A stretch of 64,000 nt of DNA from Nocardioides donggukensis (lineage in GTDB: Bacteria; Actinomycetota; Actinomycetes; Propionibacteriales; Nocardioidaceae), in contig NZ_JACYXZ010000004.1 of the NCBI RefSeq assembly GCF_014842875.1, forward strand, positions 124,001-188,000. Reading direction: 5' to 3'. Below the pieces are notes generated by a model. It was given only the letters and a program-made list of their open reading frames with translations, ran no database searches and was not told where the DNA came from. Shown one piece after another: positions 34,254 through 42,497 of this stretch. A program made the translations under genes and the position numbers. Position 1 is the first letter of the stretch. Each line of letters opens with the position of its first letter.

Positions 34254-35325
34254 GGGTCTCACCTACCGGGGTGCGGGACGGTGTGCCAGAGGGGGTCCGG
34301 GACAGGGACCGCGACAGGCCGGCCAGGACCGTGTCCGGGGACGTCGCGCGGCCGGGGGCCAGCAGCCCGGGCGGCACCGAGGTGCCGAGATCCGCGAGCG
34401 CCTCGGCCGTGGAGTGGGTCGGGGTGAAGCCCAGCTCGCTGCGCATCCGGGTGGTGTCCACCCCCCGACCGTAGGTCAGGAACGCCAGCAGCTCGGGCGA
34501 GAGGTCGGCCAGTCCGGCCCGGCGGAGCGGGCCGCCCAGGCTGCCGAGCACCGGCCCCGGCATCGGCACCGAGGCCCGGCCGAGCCGGCGCAGCGCCTGC
34601 GAGAGCACGATCACGCCGTCGCCGGCGACGTTGTAGGTGCCGGGGACCCGGGCGTGGACGGCGTGCCGCAGCACACCGTGCAGGTCGCGCTCGTGCAGGA
34701 GCTGCATCCGGGGGTCGAAGCCGAGCACCCGCGGGATGACCGGCATCCGGAAGTACTCCGTGATCGGGCTGTGCACGGCGGGGCCGACGACGTTCGCGGC
34801 CCGGATGACGGTGACGTCGACGTCGGGCCGGCGCCGGGCGAACCCGCGCACGTAGGCCTCCACCTCGAAGGCGTCCTTGGCGTAGCCGGACCTGGGGAGC
34901 CGCTTGGGGTCCATGGTCTCGGTGAACATCGCCGGGTCGCGGCTGCTGGCGCCGTAGACCGTGGTCGTCGACTTCACCACCAGCTGCCGGAGGCCGGGTG
35001 CCTTCTGGCAGGCGGCGAGCAGCTGCATGGTGCCGATGACGTTGAGCTCCTTCATCGACGTGCGACCACCCGCGTTGTTCGGGGTCGCGATCACGCTCAT
35101 GTGGACGACGGTGTCGACGTCCTCCTTGGCGATGACCTTGGCGATGACCGGGCTGGTGATGTCGGCCCGGATGAACGAGACCGCCCCCATGTCGCCGTGG
35201 GGAGGCACCACGTCGACGCCGATCACCCGACTGACGTCGGGGTCGCCGGCGAGCGCGCGCGCGAAACGCCTCCCGAGGTCTCGCGAGACCCCGGTGACGA
35301 GGACGACTCTGCCCGTTCCGATCAC
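34246..35325 (-). CDS. NAD-dependent epimerase/dehydratase (extended SDR)
   Basis: A 359-residue SDR. The Rossmann motif is slightly altered, VLVTGVSRDLGRRFARAL (TGxxxxLG), and the active-site tyrosine-lysine pair appears as SGYAKDAFE (YxxxK), preceded by STTTVYGASS. The substrate is unknown. The C-terminus is a Ser/Thr/Pro-rich repeat (SRTPSGTPSRTPVGE). The GTG at 35325 has GGAGGG 6 bases upstream. It is coupled to the PlsC-type gene by overlap, a pairing I believe is conserved in actinobacteria. Confidence 0.85.
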   Translation of the reverse strand: MIGTGRVVLVTGVSRDLGRRFARALAGDPDVSRVIGVDVVPPHGDMGAVSFIRADITSPVIAKVIAKEDVDTVVHMSVIATPNNAGGRTSMKELNVIGTMQLLAACQKAPGLRQLVVKSTTTVYGASSRDPAMFTETMDPKRLPRSGYAKDAFEVEAYVRGFARRRPDVDVTVIRAANVVGPAVHSPITEYFRMPVIPRVLGFDPRMQLLHERDLHGVLRHAVHARVPGTYNVAGDGVIVLSQALRRLGRASVPMPGPVLGSLGGPLRRAGLADLSPELLAFLTYGRGVDTTRMRSELGFTPTHSTAEALADLGTSVPPGLLAPGRATSPDTVLAGLSRSLSRTPSGTPSRTPVGETHG

Positions 35326-35370
35326 GGGACCCTCCAGGTCACGGAAGCCGGCTCCCCCTGCTCCGTGTGA

Positions 35371-35472
35371 CTACTTCCCGAGCTTGCGACGCTGGACGCG
35401 CGTCTTCTTCAGCAGCTTGCGGTGCTTCTTCTTGGCCATGCGCTTGCGGCGCTTCTTGATGACAGATCCCAC
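35371..35472 (-). CDS. bS22-like small ribosomal protein (AURKAIP1/COX24 domain)
   Basis: A 33-codon gene, below usual gene-finder limits. The protein is [20 protein letters not shown] followed by [13 protein letters not shown], the extremely basic peptide known as bS22 (AURKAIP1/COX24 domain) that binds the small ribosomal subunit in mycobacteria and other actinobacteria. The GTG start at 35472 follows AAGGGTG. It sits between the epimerase gene and the HTH gene, its usual place in actinobacterial genomes. Confidence 0.9.
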   Translation of the reverse strand: MGSVIKKRRKRMAKKKHRKLLKKTRVQRRKLGK

Positions 35473-35531
35473 GGTTCACCCTTCCAGAGCGTGTGGTCCC
35501 GCGGAAGCTCGGAGTCCGCAGGACCGGCACA

Positions 35532-35537
35532 GCCTAT
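35532..35537 (-). promoter_or_regulatory. Possible -10 box for bS22
   Basis: TAGGCT on the minus strand, about 60 bases upstream of the bS22 start, giving a short leader with its own Shine-Dalgarno. No convincing -35 is seen. The rest of 35473-35726 holds no gene I can support. Confidence 0.35.
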
Positions 35538-35726
35538 CCGGACAGGGGTGGGCAGCCGAAACCCGCGGTCGAACGACCAGCATGCGACCCTCGGCCGACC
35601 GGATGCTGACCGATGCCGACCGGCTTCCGGGCGGCGTACGAGCGCGGCGCGAGCGCGGCGCGGAGGCACGGACGGGCCGGGCGGGCCGGAACGGGCCGGA
35701 ACGGGACCGGGTGGGGAGCGGGCCGG

Positions 35727-35927
35727 TCAGCCGGCGTCGAAGAAGCTGCGCTGGAGGTAGTCGTTGACGTCTTTCTCGGTCACCCGGAAGGAGCGCCCCA
35801 CCCGCACTGCCGGCAGCTCGCCGTTGTGCACCAGGCGGTAGACCGTCATCTTCGAGACCCGCATCGTCGATGCGACCTCGGCGATGGTCAGGAACTTCAC
35901 CTCGGAGATGTCGCCGGAGCTTGCCAT
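35727..35927 (-). CDS. Excisionase-family helix-turn-helix DNA-binding protein
   Basis: A 66-residue protein made almost entirely of one MerR/excisionase-type winged helix: FLTIAEVASTMRVSKMTVYRL (HTH) followed by VHNGELPAVRVGRSFRV (wing) and a short C-terminal helix. It resembles the BldC-like chromosomal regulators of actinobacteria rather than phage Xis, since no integrase or att site is nearby. Its targets are unknown. The ATG at 35927 is chosen; a TTG 12 bases upstream is in frame but would only add MWCG. Confidence 0.85.
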   Translation of the reverse strand: MASSGDISEVKFLTIAEVASTMRVSKMTVYRLVHNGELPAVRVGRSFRVTEKDVNDYLQRSFFDAG

Positions 35928-36141
35928 GCCACACCACAACTTTCTGGCGGCACGCCCTGACTCCCCGTCAATGACCCACGTGCCTCGCTCTGCCGAGGAT
36001 AGAGCCTTGTGTGACTCGTGGGGAAGAGTGGACAGAAAAATGTCTGTGTTGCTCCGGCGTGTCGCTTGATTGTGTACTTTCTAGGGTTTGAACCGTGTCT
36101 ACCACGCTCACGTGGCCGGGTCAGCCCCAGTTCTCGCGGGC

Positions 36142-37341
36142 TCACGGCCAGGGGTCGAGCCCGTGCAGCGGGAACACCTCGGTCCGGGTGGCGTGGATCG
36201 CCCGGTCCAGTGCGATGTCGGGGTTCATCCCCTCGGCCCAGTCCCGGTACGCCGGCCGGCGTCCGTCGGTCATCCGGTGCGGCGGGACCCGCCCCAGCCG
36301 GCGGACGTGCTCCCGCCACGACGCGGGGGTCTCCAGGCCCGGCTCGAGGGGCCGGCCGCCGACGATCGCCAGCAGGTGCGTCCAGGCGCGGGGCACGACC
36401 TGGACCAGCGAGTAGCCGCCCCCGCCGGTGACCACCCACCGGCCCTCGCACAGCTCGTGCGCCAGGTCGTGCAGGGCCAGGTAGGCGGCACGCTGGCCGT
36501 CCACGGTCAGCATCAGGTGGGCCAGCGGGTCGTCCTGGTGGGAGTCGCACCCGTGCTGGGTGACCAGCACCTGCGGCCGCCACTCGCGCAGCAGGGGCGG
36601 CACGACGGCGTGGAAGGCCCGCAGCCAGCCGGCGTCGGCGGTCCCGGGCGGCAGCGCGAGGTTCACCGCGGTGCCCGCGGCCTGCCTCCCGCCGAGGTCC
36701 CGGGGGAAGCCGGTGCCCGGGAACAGCACCTGTCCGGTCTCATGCAGGGAGACCGTGAGCACCCGGGGGTCGTCCCAGAAGATCCGCTCGACACCGTCGC
36801 CGTGGTGCACGTCGACGTCGACGTACGCCACCCGCTCCACCCCCTGGTCGAGCAGCCACCGGATGCCGACCGCGATGTCGTTGTAGATGCAGAACCCGCT
36901 CACCCGCGACGGCATCGCGTGGTGCAGACCACCGGTGATGTTGGCACTGTGGACGCTGGCACCGGTCCAGACCTGTCGGCACGCCTCGAGCGTCGCCCCG
37001 GTCACGTGCGCCGCGGCCCGGTCCATCCGCGCGAAGACCGGGTTGTCCTCGGAGCCGAGGCCGAAGCGCGGGTCGGCGCCCCTCGGGTCGGCCCCCATGC
37101 GGGTCACCGCCTCGATGAGGGCGGGGTCGTGGACGCTGGCGATCTGGTCCTCGGTGGCCAGCGGCGCGGGCACCGTCCGCAACCCGCCGTCCGCGTCACT
37201 CGCAGCGGTGACGCCCAGGTCCTCGGCGAGCCGCATCGTGAGGTCGACCCGGACCGGCGACATCGGGTGCTCGGGGCCGAAGTCGTAGTCGGTCAGCGAG
37301 GCGTCGTGGATCACCGTCGACGGCCCGCACCCTGCTGACAT
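36142..37341 (-). CDS. AcuC-like histone deacetylase superfamily protein
   Basis: A 399-residue zinc-dependent deacetylase of the class I HDAC/AcuC group. Visible motifs: LHHAMPSRVSGFCIYND, the metal motif VDVDVHHGDGVERIF, VSLHETG, FPGTGFPRDLG, and the catalytic tyrosine loop TGGGGYS. Bacterial AcuC deacetylates and so reactivates acetyl-CoA synthetase; other protein targets or acetylpolyamines are possible. The ATG at 37341 is preferred because the first family similarity (STVIHDASLTDYDFGPEHP) follows; a TACTAG box lies 10 bases upstream. An in-frame extension to 37374 runs into the inverted repeat and is unlikely. Confidence 0.9.
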   Translation of the reverse strand: MSAGCGPSTVIHDASLTDYDFGPEHPMSPVRVDLTMRLAEDLGVTAASDADGGLRTVPAPLATEDQIASVHDPALIEAVTRMGADPRGADPRFGLGSEDNPVFARMDRAAAHVTGATLEACRQVWTGASVHSANITGGLHHAMPSRVSGFCIYNDIAVGIRWLLDQGVERVAYVDVDVHHGDGVERIFWDDPRVLTVSLHETGQVLFPGTGFPRDLGGRQAAGTAVNLALPPGTADAGWLRAFHAVVPPLLREWRPQVLVTQHGCDSHQDDPLAHLMLTVDGQRAAYLALHDLAHELCEGRWVVTGGGGYSLVQVVPRAWTHLLAIVGGRPLEPGLETPASWREHVRRLGRVPPHRMTDGRRPAYRDWAEGMNPDIALDRAIHATRTEVFPLHGLDPWP

Positions 37342-37364
37342 GTCCAGAACGCTAGTACGACCCG

Positions 37365-37427
37365 GATAGTCCACGAAGTTCGAGTCGCTCGATCGGGCGG
37401 ATCGCGACTCGAACTTCGTGGACTATC
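37365..37427. repeat. 63-bp GATAGTCC inverted-repeat element, copy 3 (perfect)
   Basis: The 24-base arms 37365-37388 and 37404-37427 are perfect reverse complements around a 15-base loop; they begin GATAGTCCACGAAGTTCGAG and end CTTCGTGGACTATC. The left 26 bases equal copy 1 at 12489. The TAG stop of the dehalogenase gene (37423-37425) lies within the right arm. A 24-bp hairpin with no U-tract separates that gene from the acuC promoter. Confidence 0.9.
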
Positions 37428-38331
37428 GAGCAAGGACGAAGGCGGCGATGACCCGGCCGAGCTCCTCGCCGGCGTCCTCCTGGAGGAAGTGGCCGGCGCG
37501 CTCGAGGGTGGGGTGCTCGAGGTCGCGGGTGCCGGGGACCAGCTTGCGGAGCACCGGTGCCATGGCCCCGGTGATCGGGTCGCTGTCGCTGAAGGCGGTG
37601 AGGAAGGGCTTCTCCCACGCGGTGAGCACCTCCCAGGCGGCCCGGTTCGCCTCGGTGGCCGGGTCGTCGGTGCCGGTCGGCACCAGCGTCGGCATCACCC
37701 GGGGCCCGGCCTTGGCGGCCTCGTCCGGGAACGGCGCGTCGTACGCCGACCTGGCGGCGTCGTCGAGCCCGCGGACGCAGCCCGCCTCCACCAGCCGGGC
37801 GACGTCCAGCGACTCGGCGGTGACCACGGCCTCGCGGAAGGACCACCAGATCGGGGGCATGTCGAAGTCGCCGGTGGGCAGCCCGGTGTTCGCGGCCACG
37901 ACGCGAGAGAACCGGTCCGGGTTCTCCGCGACCAGGCGGAGCCCGATCAGCCCGCCCCAGTCCTGGCCGACGAGGGTGACCTCGTCGAGGCCGAGGTGGT
38001 CGAGCACCAGCTCCCGGGTCCACTCGACGTGCCGGGCGAAGCTGTGGTCCTCGGTCGCCAGCGGCTTGTCGGAGCGGCCGAAGCCGACCAGGTCGACGGC
38101 GATCGCCCGCACCCCGGCCTCGGCCAGCACGGGCAGCACCTTCCGGTAGAGGTAGGACCAGGTCGGCTCACCGTGCAGCAGCAGCGCCACCGGCCCGTCC
38201 GCGGGACCGGCCTCCACCCAGGCCATCCGCAGGGTCCCGCCGTCCGGGTCGGCCACGTCGGCGTAGCGCGGCTCCCAAGGGAAGTCCTCGAGGTCGGTGA
38301 ACCGGTCGTCGGGCGTGCGATAGGTCTGCAT
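37423..38331 (-). CDS. Haloalkane dehalogenase (HLD-I type)
   Basis: A 302-residue alpha/beta-hydrolase. The nucleophile Asp124 is in LVGQDWGGL with the halide-stabilising Trp125 beside it, the same numbering as DhlA; HGEPTWSYLYRK (His53 to Lys64) supplies the oxyanion region; the catalytic acid is probably Asp251 (SDSDPIT) and the base His281 (RAGHFLQED). The family hydrolyses carbon-halogen bonds of haloalkanes to alcohols; the natural substrate is unknown. The ATG at 38331 has CATACT 6 bases upstream, so it is probably leaderless. Its stop codon is supplied by an inverted-repeat element. Confidence 0.9.
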   Translation of the reverse strand: MQTYRTPDDRFTDLEDFPWEPRYADVADPDGGTLRMAWVEAGPADGPVALLLHGEPTWSYLYRKVLPVLAEAGVRAIAVDLVGFGRSDKPLATEDHSFARHVEWTRELVLDHLGLDEVTLVGQDWGGLIGLRLVAENPDRFSRVVAANTGLPTGDFDMPPIWWSFREAVVTAESLDVARLVEAGCVRGLDDAARSAYDAPFPDEAAKAGPRVMPTLVPTGTDDPATEANRAAWEVLTAWEKPFLTAFSDSDPITGAMAPVLRKLVPGTRDLEHPTLERAGHFLQEDAGEELGRVIAAFVLAR

Positions 38332-38337
38332 CGGCCC

Positions 38338-38343
38338 AGTATG
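38338..38343 (-). promoter_or_regulatory. Leaderless -10 box of the haloalkane dehalogenase gene
   Basis: CATACT on the minus strand, 6 bases before the ATG at 38331. No Shine-Dalgarno fits the gap. Confidence 0.4.
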
Positions 38344-38381
38344 GCCGGGCCGCGGTACGGGGCCCGGCGGCGCCGCCTGCT

Positions 38382-39197
38382 TCAGGAGCCCTCCGCGAAC
38401 TCCCGCGACCGGTCCCGCGCCGCCTCCATGGCGGCCAGGAACGCCGCCCGGACCTTGTGCACCTCGAGCTCCCGCAACGCGGCCGCGGTGGTGCCGCCCG
38501 GCGAGGTGACCTGCTCGCGCAGCACGGTGGGGTGGGTGCCGGTCTCGCGCAGCATCACGCCGGAGCCGACCACGGTCTGCACGACCAGGTCGGTGGCCGT
38601 GGCCCGGGGCAGGCCGAGGTGCACGCCGGCCTCGATCATCGACTCGACGACGAAGAAGATGTAGGCCGGACCGGAGCCGCTGATCGCGGTGACCGCGTCC
38701 TGCTGACGCTCGGGGATCCGCAGCACCTTCCCGACCGAGGCCATCAGCGCCTCGGCCTCGGCCAGGTGCCACTCGTCGCAGTGCGAGCCCGGGGAGATCG
38801 CCGCCATGCCCTCGTCGACGAGGGCCGGGGTGTTCGGCATGACCCGGACCACCGCCACCCCCTCCGGCACGCGGGACTCGATGTAGGCGGTCGTCACCCC
38901 GGCCGCCAGCGACACGAGGAGCTGGCCGGGGCGCAGGTGCGGGGCGACCTCGTCGAGCAGGTCGCCCATGTCCTGGGGCTTGACCACCACCGCCAGGGTG
39001 TCGGACTTCTGGGCGGCCTCGACGTTCGAGACGACCGCGACGCCGTACCGGTCCTCGAGCTCGCGGGCACGCTCGCCGCGCTTCTCGCCGACGAGCAGGT
39101 TGTCGACCCGGCGGCCGGCCCGCACCAGGCCCGAGAGCAGCGTCTCGCCCATGACACCGGCGCCGAGGATCGCGGTCTGCGAGGTGCGTTCGGTCAT
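38382..39197 (-). CDS. proC: Pyrroline-5-carboxylate reductase
   Basis: A 271-residue cytoplasmic enzyme that makes proline from pyrroline-5-carboxylate with NAD(P)H. It has the N-terminal Rossmann motif AILGAGVMGETLLSGL, VVVKPQDM, VRVMPNTPALVDEGM, and the C-terminal signature SGSGPAYIFFVVESMIEAGVHLGLPR plus LREQVTSPGGTTAAALREL. The ATG at 39197 fits the family start. The proline dehydrogenase gene lies 34 bases upstream on the same strand, so proline synthesis and degradation enzymes may be co-transcribed. Confidence 0.95.
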   Translation of the reverse strand: MTERTSQTAILGAGVMGETLLSGLVRAGRRVDNLLVGEKRGERARELEDRYGVAVVSNVEAAQKSDTLAVVVKPQDMGDLLDEVAPHLRPGQLLVSLAAGVTTAYIESRVPEGVAVVRVMPNTPALVDEGMAAISPGSHCDEWHLAEAEALMASVGKVLRIPERQQDAVTAISGSGPAYIFFVVESMIEAGVHLGLPRATATDLVVQTVVGSGVMLRETGTHPTVLREQVTSPGGTTAAALRELEVHKVRAAFLAAMEAARDRSREFAEGS

Positions 39198-39231
39198 CGA
39201 GCCCTATCTCCTTGATCGGCTGCCGCGGGGG

Positions 39232-40167
39232 CTACTTCTTCGACACCAGGGACTTCACGAAGAATGACAGGTTCTGCGGACGCTCGGCCAGACGTCTCAT
39301 GAGGTAGCCGTACCACTCCTGACCGTAGGGGATGTAGACCCGGACGCTCTCGCCGGCGGCCGCGAGCCGGCGCTGCTCGTCGGGCCGGATGCCGTAGAGC
39401 ATCTGGAACTCGTAGGTCCCCTTCTCGCGCTGCTTGTCGGCGGCGATCGAGGAGGCGATGGCGACCATCCGCGGGTCATGGGTGGCGATCATCGGGTAGC
39501 CGCTGCCGCCGAGCAGGACCTTGAGGCAGCGGACGTAGGACTTGTCGACGTCGAGCCGGTCCTGGTAGGCGACCGACTCCGGCTGGTCGTAGGCGCCCTT
39601 GCAGAGCCGGACCCGGGAGCCCTCGTGGGCGAGGCGCCGGCAGTCGTCCTCGGTCCGGTAGAGGTACGCCTGCAGCACCGCGCCGGTCTCGGGGAAGTCC
39701 TTGCGCAGCTCGGCCAGGATCGCCAGCGTCGAGTCGGTGGTGGTGTGGTCCTCCATGTCGAGGGTGACCGTGGTCCCGGCGTTGCGAGCCGCACGGCACA
39801 CGGTCCGGGCGTTCTCCAGGGCGATCTTGTGCCCGCCGTCGGGCAGCGCCTGCCCCACCGCGCTCAGCTTCAGCGACACCTCGGCTCCCCTGGCCAGGCC
39901 GCGGGCGGCCAGCTGCTCGAGCAGCCCGACGTACTCGGCCACGGTCGCGTCGGCCTGCGCCACGTCCAGCGTGTCCTCGCCCAGGAAGTCGAGGGTGACC
40001 GTGAGGCCCTCCTCGACCAGCTCGGCGGTGGCCTCCACGGCGGCCTCGGTCGACTCGCCGGGCACGTAGCCGGCGACGATGCCGGAGGACACCGGCATGG
40101 TGCTGACCAGCTTCTTCACCCGATCGCTGCGGGCGAGGAGCAGCAGCGGTTGGCGCAGCAACGACAT
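39232..40167 (-). CDS. Proline dehydrogenase (monofunctional PutA/PRODH)
   Basis: A 311-residue FAD-dependent TIM-barrel enzyme that oxidises proline to pyrroline-5-carboxylate and passes electrons to the quinone pool. Motifs: VSLKLSAVGQALPDG, TLDMEDHTTTD, QAYLYRTEDDCRRL, VRLCKGAYDQPESVA, IATHDPRM, and the C-terminal EFQMLYGIRP and RVYIPYGQEWYGYLMRRLAERP. It lacks the P5C dehydrogenase domain of long PutA. The ATG at 40167 has AGGGAG 4 bases upstream. Confidence 0.94.
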   Translation of the reverse strand: MSLLRQPLLLLARSDRVKKLVSTMPVSSGIVAGYVPGESTEAAVEATAELVEEGLTVTLDFLGEDTLDVAQADATVAEYVGLLEQLAARGLARGAEVSLKLSAVGQALPDGGHKIALENARTVCRAARNAGTTVTLDMEDHTTTDSTLAILAELRKDFPETGAVLQAYLYRTEDDCRRLAHEGSRVRLCKGAYDQPESVAYQDRLDVDKSYVRCLKVLLGGSGYPMIATHDPRMVAIASSIAADKQREKGTYEFQMLYGIRPDEQRRLAAAGESVRVYIPYGQEWYGYLMRRLAERPQNLSFFVKSLVSKK

Positions 40168-40244
40168 GGTTCTCCCTGAGGTGCGTTTCCGTTCACCCGT
40201 GGTCGGTGCCGACGGGCTCCGACCACAGGTTACGCACCCCTCCC

Positions 40245-40982
40245 CTAGGCGGTACGCCGACGCAGGGTCGCCGCGCCGAGGACCAGCGAGCCGACCGCGA
40301 ACGCGCACACCACGAGCAGGTCGTTCCACACCTCGCCGGTGTCCGAGGTCGCGGTCAGCAGCCGCATCGCGTCGACCGCGTAGGACAGCGGCAGCACGTC
40401 GCTGATCGCCCCCAGCACGTCGGGCAGGCCGGACCGCGGGACGAACAGGCCGCACAGCAGGATCTGCGGGATCACCAGCGCCGGCATGAACTGCACGGCC
40501 TGGAACTCGGTCTGCGCGAACGCGCTCACCAGCAGCCCGAGCGCCGTCCCGAGCACGGCGTCAGCGACGGCGACCACCGTCAGGAGCACCACCGGCCCCT
40601 GGATCTCCAGGCCGAGCAGCAGCACGCTCGCCGAGACCGCCAGCACCGACTGCACGGCCGCGACCAGCCCGAAGGCGAGGGCGTAGCCGAGGAGGAAGTC
40701 GCCCTTGCCCAGCGGCATCGACAGCAGCCGCTCGAGGGTGCCGCTCCCCCGCTCGCGGAGCGTGGTCACGCTGGTCACGAGGAACATGATGATGAACGGG
40801 AACATCGCCAGCAGGGCCGGTCCGACCCGGTCGAAGGTGTCCCCCGGCAGCGCCTCGAACATCCACCAGAGCAGGCTCATCAGCAGCACCGGCAGCACCA
40901 GGAGCATCGCCATCGTGCGGTGGTCGCGGCGCAGCTGGGTGAGCACCCGGCCGGCGACGGCGAGGGTGACCCGGGGGCTCAT
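40245..40982 (-). CDS. ABC-2 type transporter permease
   Basis: A 245-residue membrane protein with about six TM helices (AMLLVLPVLLMSLLWWMF; ALLAMFPFIIMFLVTSVTTL; LLGYALAFGLVAAVQSVLAV; VVLLTVVAVADAVLGTALGLLV; PQILLCGLFV; LLVVCAFAVGSLVLGAATL) and the ABC-2 signature RERGSGTLERLLSMPL. It pairs with the ATPase whose stop overlaps its ATG (ATGA). Such exporters move drugs, lipids or peptides; the substrate is not apparent. Confidence 0.88.
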   Translation of the reverse strand: MSPRVTLAVAGRVLTQLRRDHRTMAMLLVLPVLLMSLLWWMFEALPGDTFDRVGPALLAMFPFIIMFLVTSVTTLRERGSGTLERLLSMPLGKGDFLLGYALAFGLVAAVQSVLAVSASVLLLGLEIQGPVVLLTVVAVADAVLGTALGLLVSAFAQTEFQAVQFMPALVIPQILLCGLFVPRSGLPDVLGAISDVLPLSYAVDAMRLLTATSDTGEVWNDLLVVCAFAVGSLVLGAATLRRRTA

Positions 40983-41728
40983 GCCGCGCTCCCGGCGTGC
41001 GCCTCGACCAGGTGGAGGAAGGCCTGCTCGATGTCGTCGGACCCGGCCTGCTGCTTGATCCCGGCCGGGGTGCCGTCGGCGATGATCCGACCCTCCCGCA
41101 TCAGCAGCAGCCGGTCGCAGCGCTCCGCCTCGTCCATGACGTGGCTGGAGACCACCACGGTGCTGCCGGCGTCGGCCAGCCGGTGGAAGAGCTGCCAGAG
41201 GTCCCGGCGCAGCACCGGGTCGAGGCCGACGGTCGGCTCGTCGAGCACCAGCACCTCCGGTTGCCGCAGCAGCGCCACGGCCAGGCTGACCCGGGAGCGC
41301 TGCCCGCCACTGAGCCGGGAGACGATCCGGTCGGCCGCCTCGCCGAGGTCGACCGCCGCGATGCTGCGCTCGACGGCATCGGGATCGGCGTCGAGCACCC
41401 GCGCGAAGAAGCGCAGGTTCTCGCGCACGGTCAGGTCGTCGTACACGCTCGCGGCCTGGGTGACGTACCCCAGCCGGCGGCGCAGCGGGGCCGACCCGGC
41501 CGGCTGGCCGAGCACCTCGACCCGGCCGGCCGCCACCTTCTGCACCCCGACCAGGGCCCGCATCAGCGTGGTCTTGCCGGACCCGGAGGGCCCCAGCAGA
41601 CCGGTCACCTGTCCGACCGGGATCGAGAACGAGAGGCACGGCAGCACCGGCTTCCCCCCGCGCACCACCCGGAGGTCCTCGACGACCACGGCGTCCGCCG
41701 TGGTCCGACTCTCAACGTTATTCATCAT
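40979..41728 (-). CDS. ABC transporter ATP-binding protein
   Basis: A 249-residue ATPase: Walker A LLGPSGSGKTTLM, Q-loop VTQAASVYDDLT, signature LSGGQRSRVSL, Walker B VLVLDEPTVGLD and the switch His in VVSSHVMDEAERC. It energises the ABC-2 permease that follows. The start is taken as ATG at 41728, because CATAAT lies 7 bases upstream (leaderless); a second ATG follows immediately at 41725, and an in-frame ATG at 41755 lies upstream of that promoter. The promoter carries a palindrome that the nearby TetR protein may bind. Confidence 0.9.
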   Translation of the reverse strand: MMNNVESRTTADAVVVEDLRVVRGGKPVLPCLSFSIPVGQVTGLLGPSGSGKTTLMRALVGVQKVAAGRVEVLGQPAGSAPLRRRLGYVTQAASVYDDLTVRENLRFFARVLDADPDAVERSIAAVDLGEAADRIVSRLSGGQRSRVSLAVALLRQPEVLVLDEPTVGLDPVLRRDLWQLFHRLADAGSTVVVSSHVMDEAERCDRLLLMREGRIIADGTPAGIKQQAGSDDIEQAFLHLVEAHAGSAA

Positions 41729-41765
41729 GTGTTGAATTATGCTCCTCGCGGGCATGCCGACGCAA
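41720..41765 (-). promoter_or_regulatory. ABC operon promoter and palindromic operator
   Basis: Minus strand: -35 TTGCGT (41760-41765), 18-base spacer, -10 CATAAT (41736-41741), ATG at 41728. The plus-strand 18-mer ATTCATCATGTGTTGAAT (41720-41737) is palindromic at 14 of 18 positions and covers the end of the -10, the transcription start and the start codons. This AT-rich site stands out in GC-rich DNA and is a good candidate operator for the TetR regulator at 41862. Confidence 0.6.
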
Positions 41766-41861
41766 CCCCCGAGTTCGGGAGGGGGAGTGAGGCAGCGCGC
41801 GCAGCGCGCGCAGCGCTCGGGGTCGGGGTCGGGGCAGGGTCAGCGCAGGGTCACGGCAGAG

Positions 41862-42497
41862 TCACGGCAGGGGGGCGTCCAGGTAGTGCTGGATGATCGG
41901 CGCGTACGTCGCCACGAGCTGCTCGGCCGGCATCGAGGCCAGCGGCTCGACCACCAGCAGGTACCGCATCGCCACCATCCCGAACAGCTGGCTGGCGACC
42001 AGGGCCATCCGGCGGTCGGGTTGGTCGAGGCCCAGGCCGGAGCCGACCGGGCCGAGGACCATGCGCATCAGCCCGTCCCGGAGCAGCCGCTGCCCGTGCG
42101 GGTCCCCGACCCCGCGGAACAGCGTCAGCAGCGGCAGCCGGCTCTCCTCGTCGTCCCAGACCGAGAGCAGCACCCGCACCAGGCGCTCGCCGGCGCCGTC
42201 GACGCCGCCCTCGATGACCGGGGCCACGGCCGTCCGGGGGTCCACCCGCACCTCCATGGCGGCCACGAACAGGTCCGCCTTGGTGCCGAAGTAGTGGTGC
42301 ACCAGTGCGGCGTCGACACCGGCGTCGCCGGCCACCGCCCGGACCGTGGTCCCCGCGAACCCGCGCTCGGCGAACAGCCCGCGGGCGGCCGCCAGGATCG
42401 TCGCCCGGGTGTCGGGCGAGCCCGGCCGCCGGCCCGGCCCGGACCGCCGCCCGGCCGGAGCGCCGCGCCCCTCGTGACCGGCCCGCGTCTCGGTCAC
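41862..42497 (-). CDS. TetR family transcriptional regulator
   Basis: A 211-residue regulator. The N-terminus is a disordered Gly/Arg/Pro stretch (1-29); the TetR HTH is at 31-77 ([42 protein letters not shown]); the C-terminal domain (80-211) would bind a ligand. It probably represses the ABC exporter immediately downstream through the palindrome at 41720-41737. The GTG at 42497 overlaps the stop of the TIM-barrel gene (GTGA). Confidence 0.9.
   Translation of the reverse strand: MTETRAGHEGRGAPAGRRSGPGRRPGSPDTRATILAAARGLFAERGFAGTTVRAVAGDAGVDAALVHHYFGTKADLFVAAMEVRVDPRTAVAPVIEGGVDGAGERLVRVLLSVWDDEESRLPLLTLFRGVGDPHGQRLLRDGLMRMVLGPVGSGLGLDQPDRRMALVASQLFGMVAMRYLLVVEPLASMPAEQLVATYAPIIQHYLDAPLP

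Noticed and set aside
35727..35927. Phage excisionase marking a prophage end
   Set aside because: There is no integrase, tRNA, att site or phage gene; the protein is a conserved chromosomal HTH regulator type.
36088..37338. A 416-codon plus-strand frame opposite acuC
   Set aside because: It translates to Arg/Pro/Gly-rich sequence with no domain, while the minus strand encodes a complete deacetylase.
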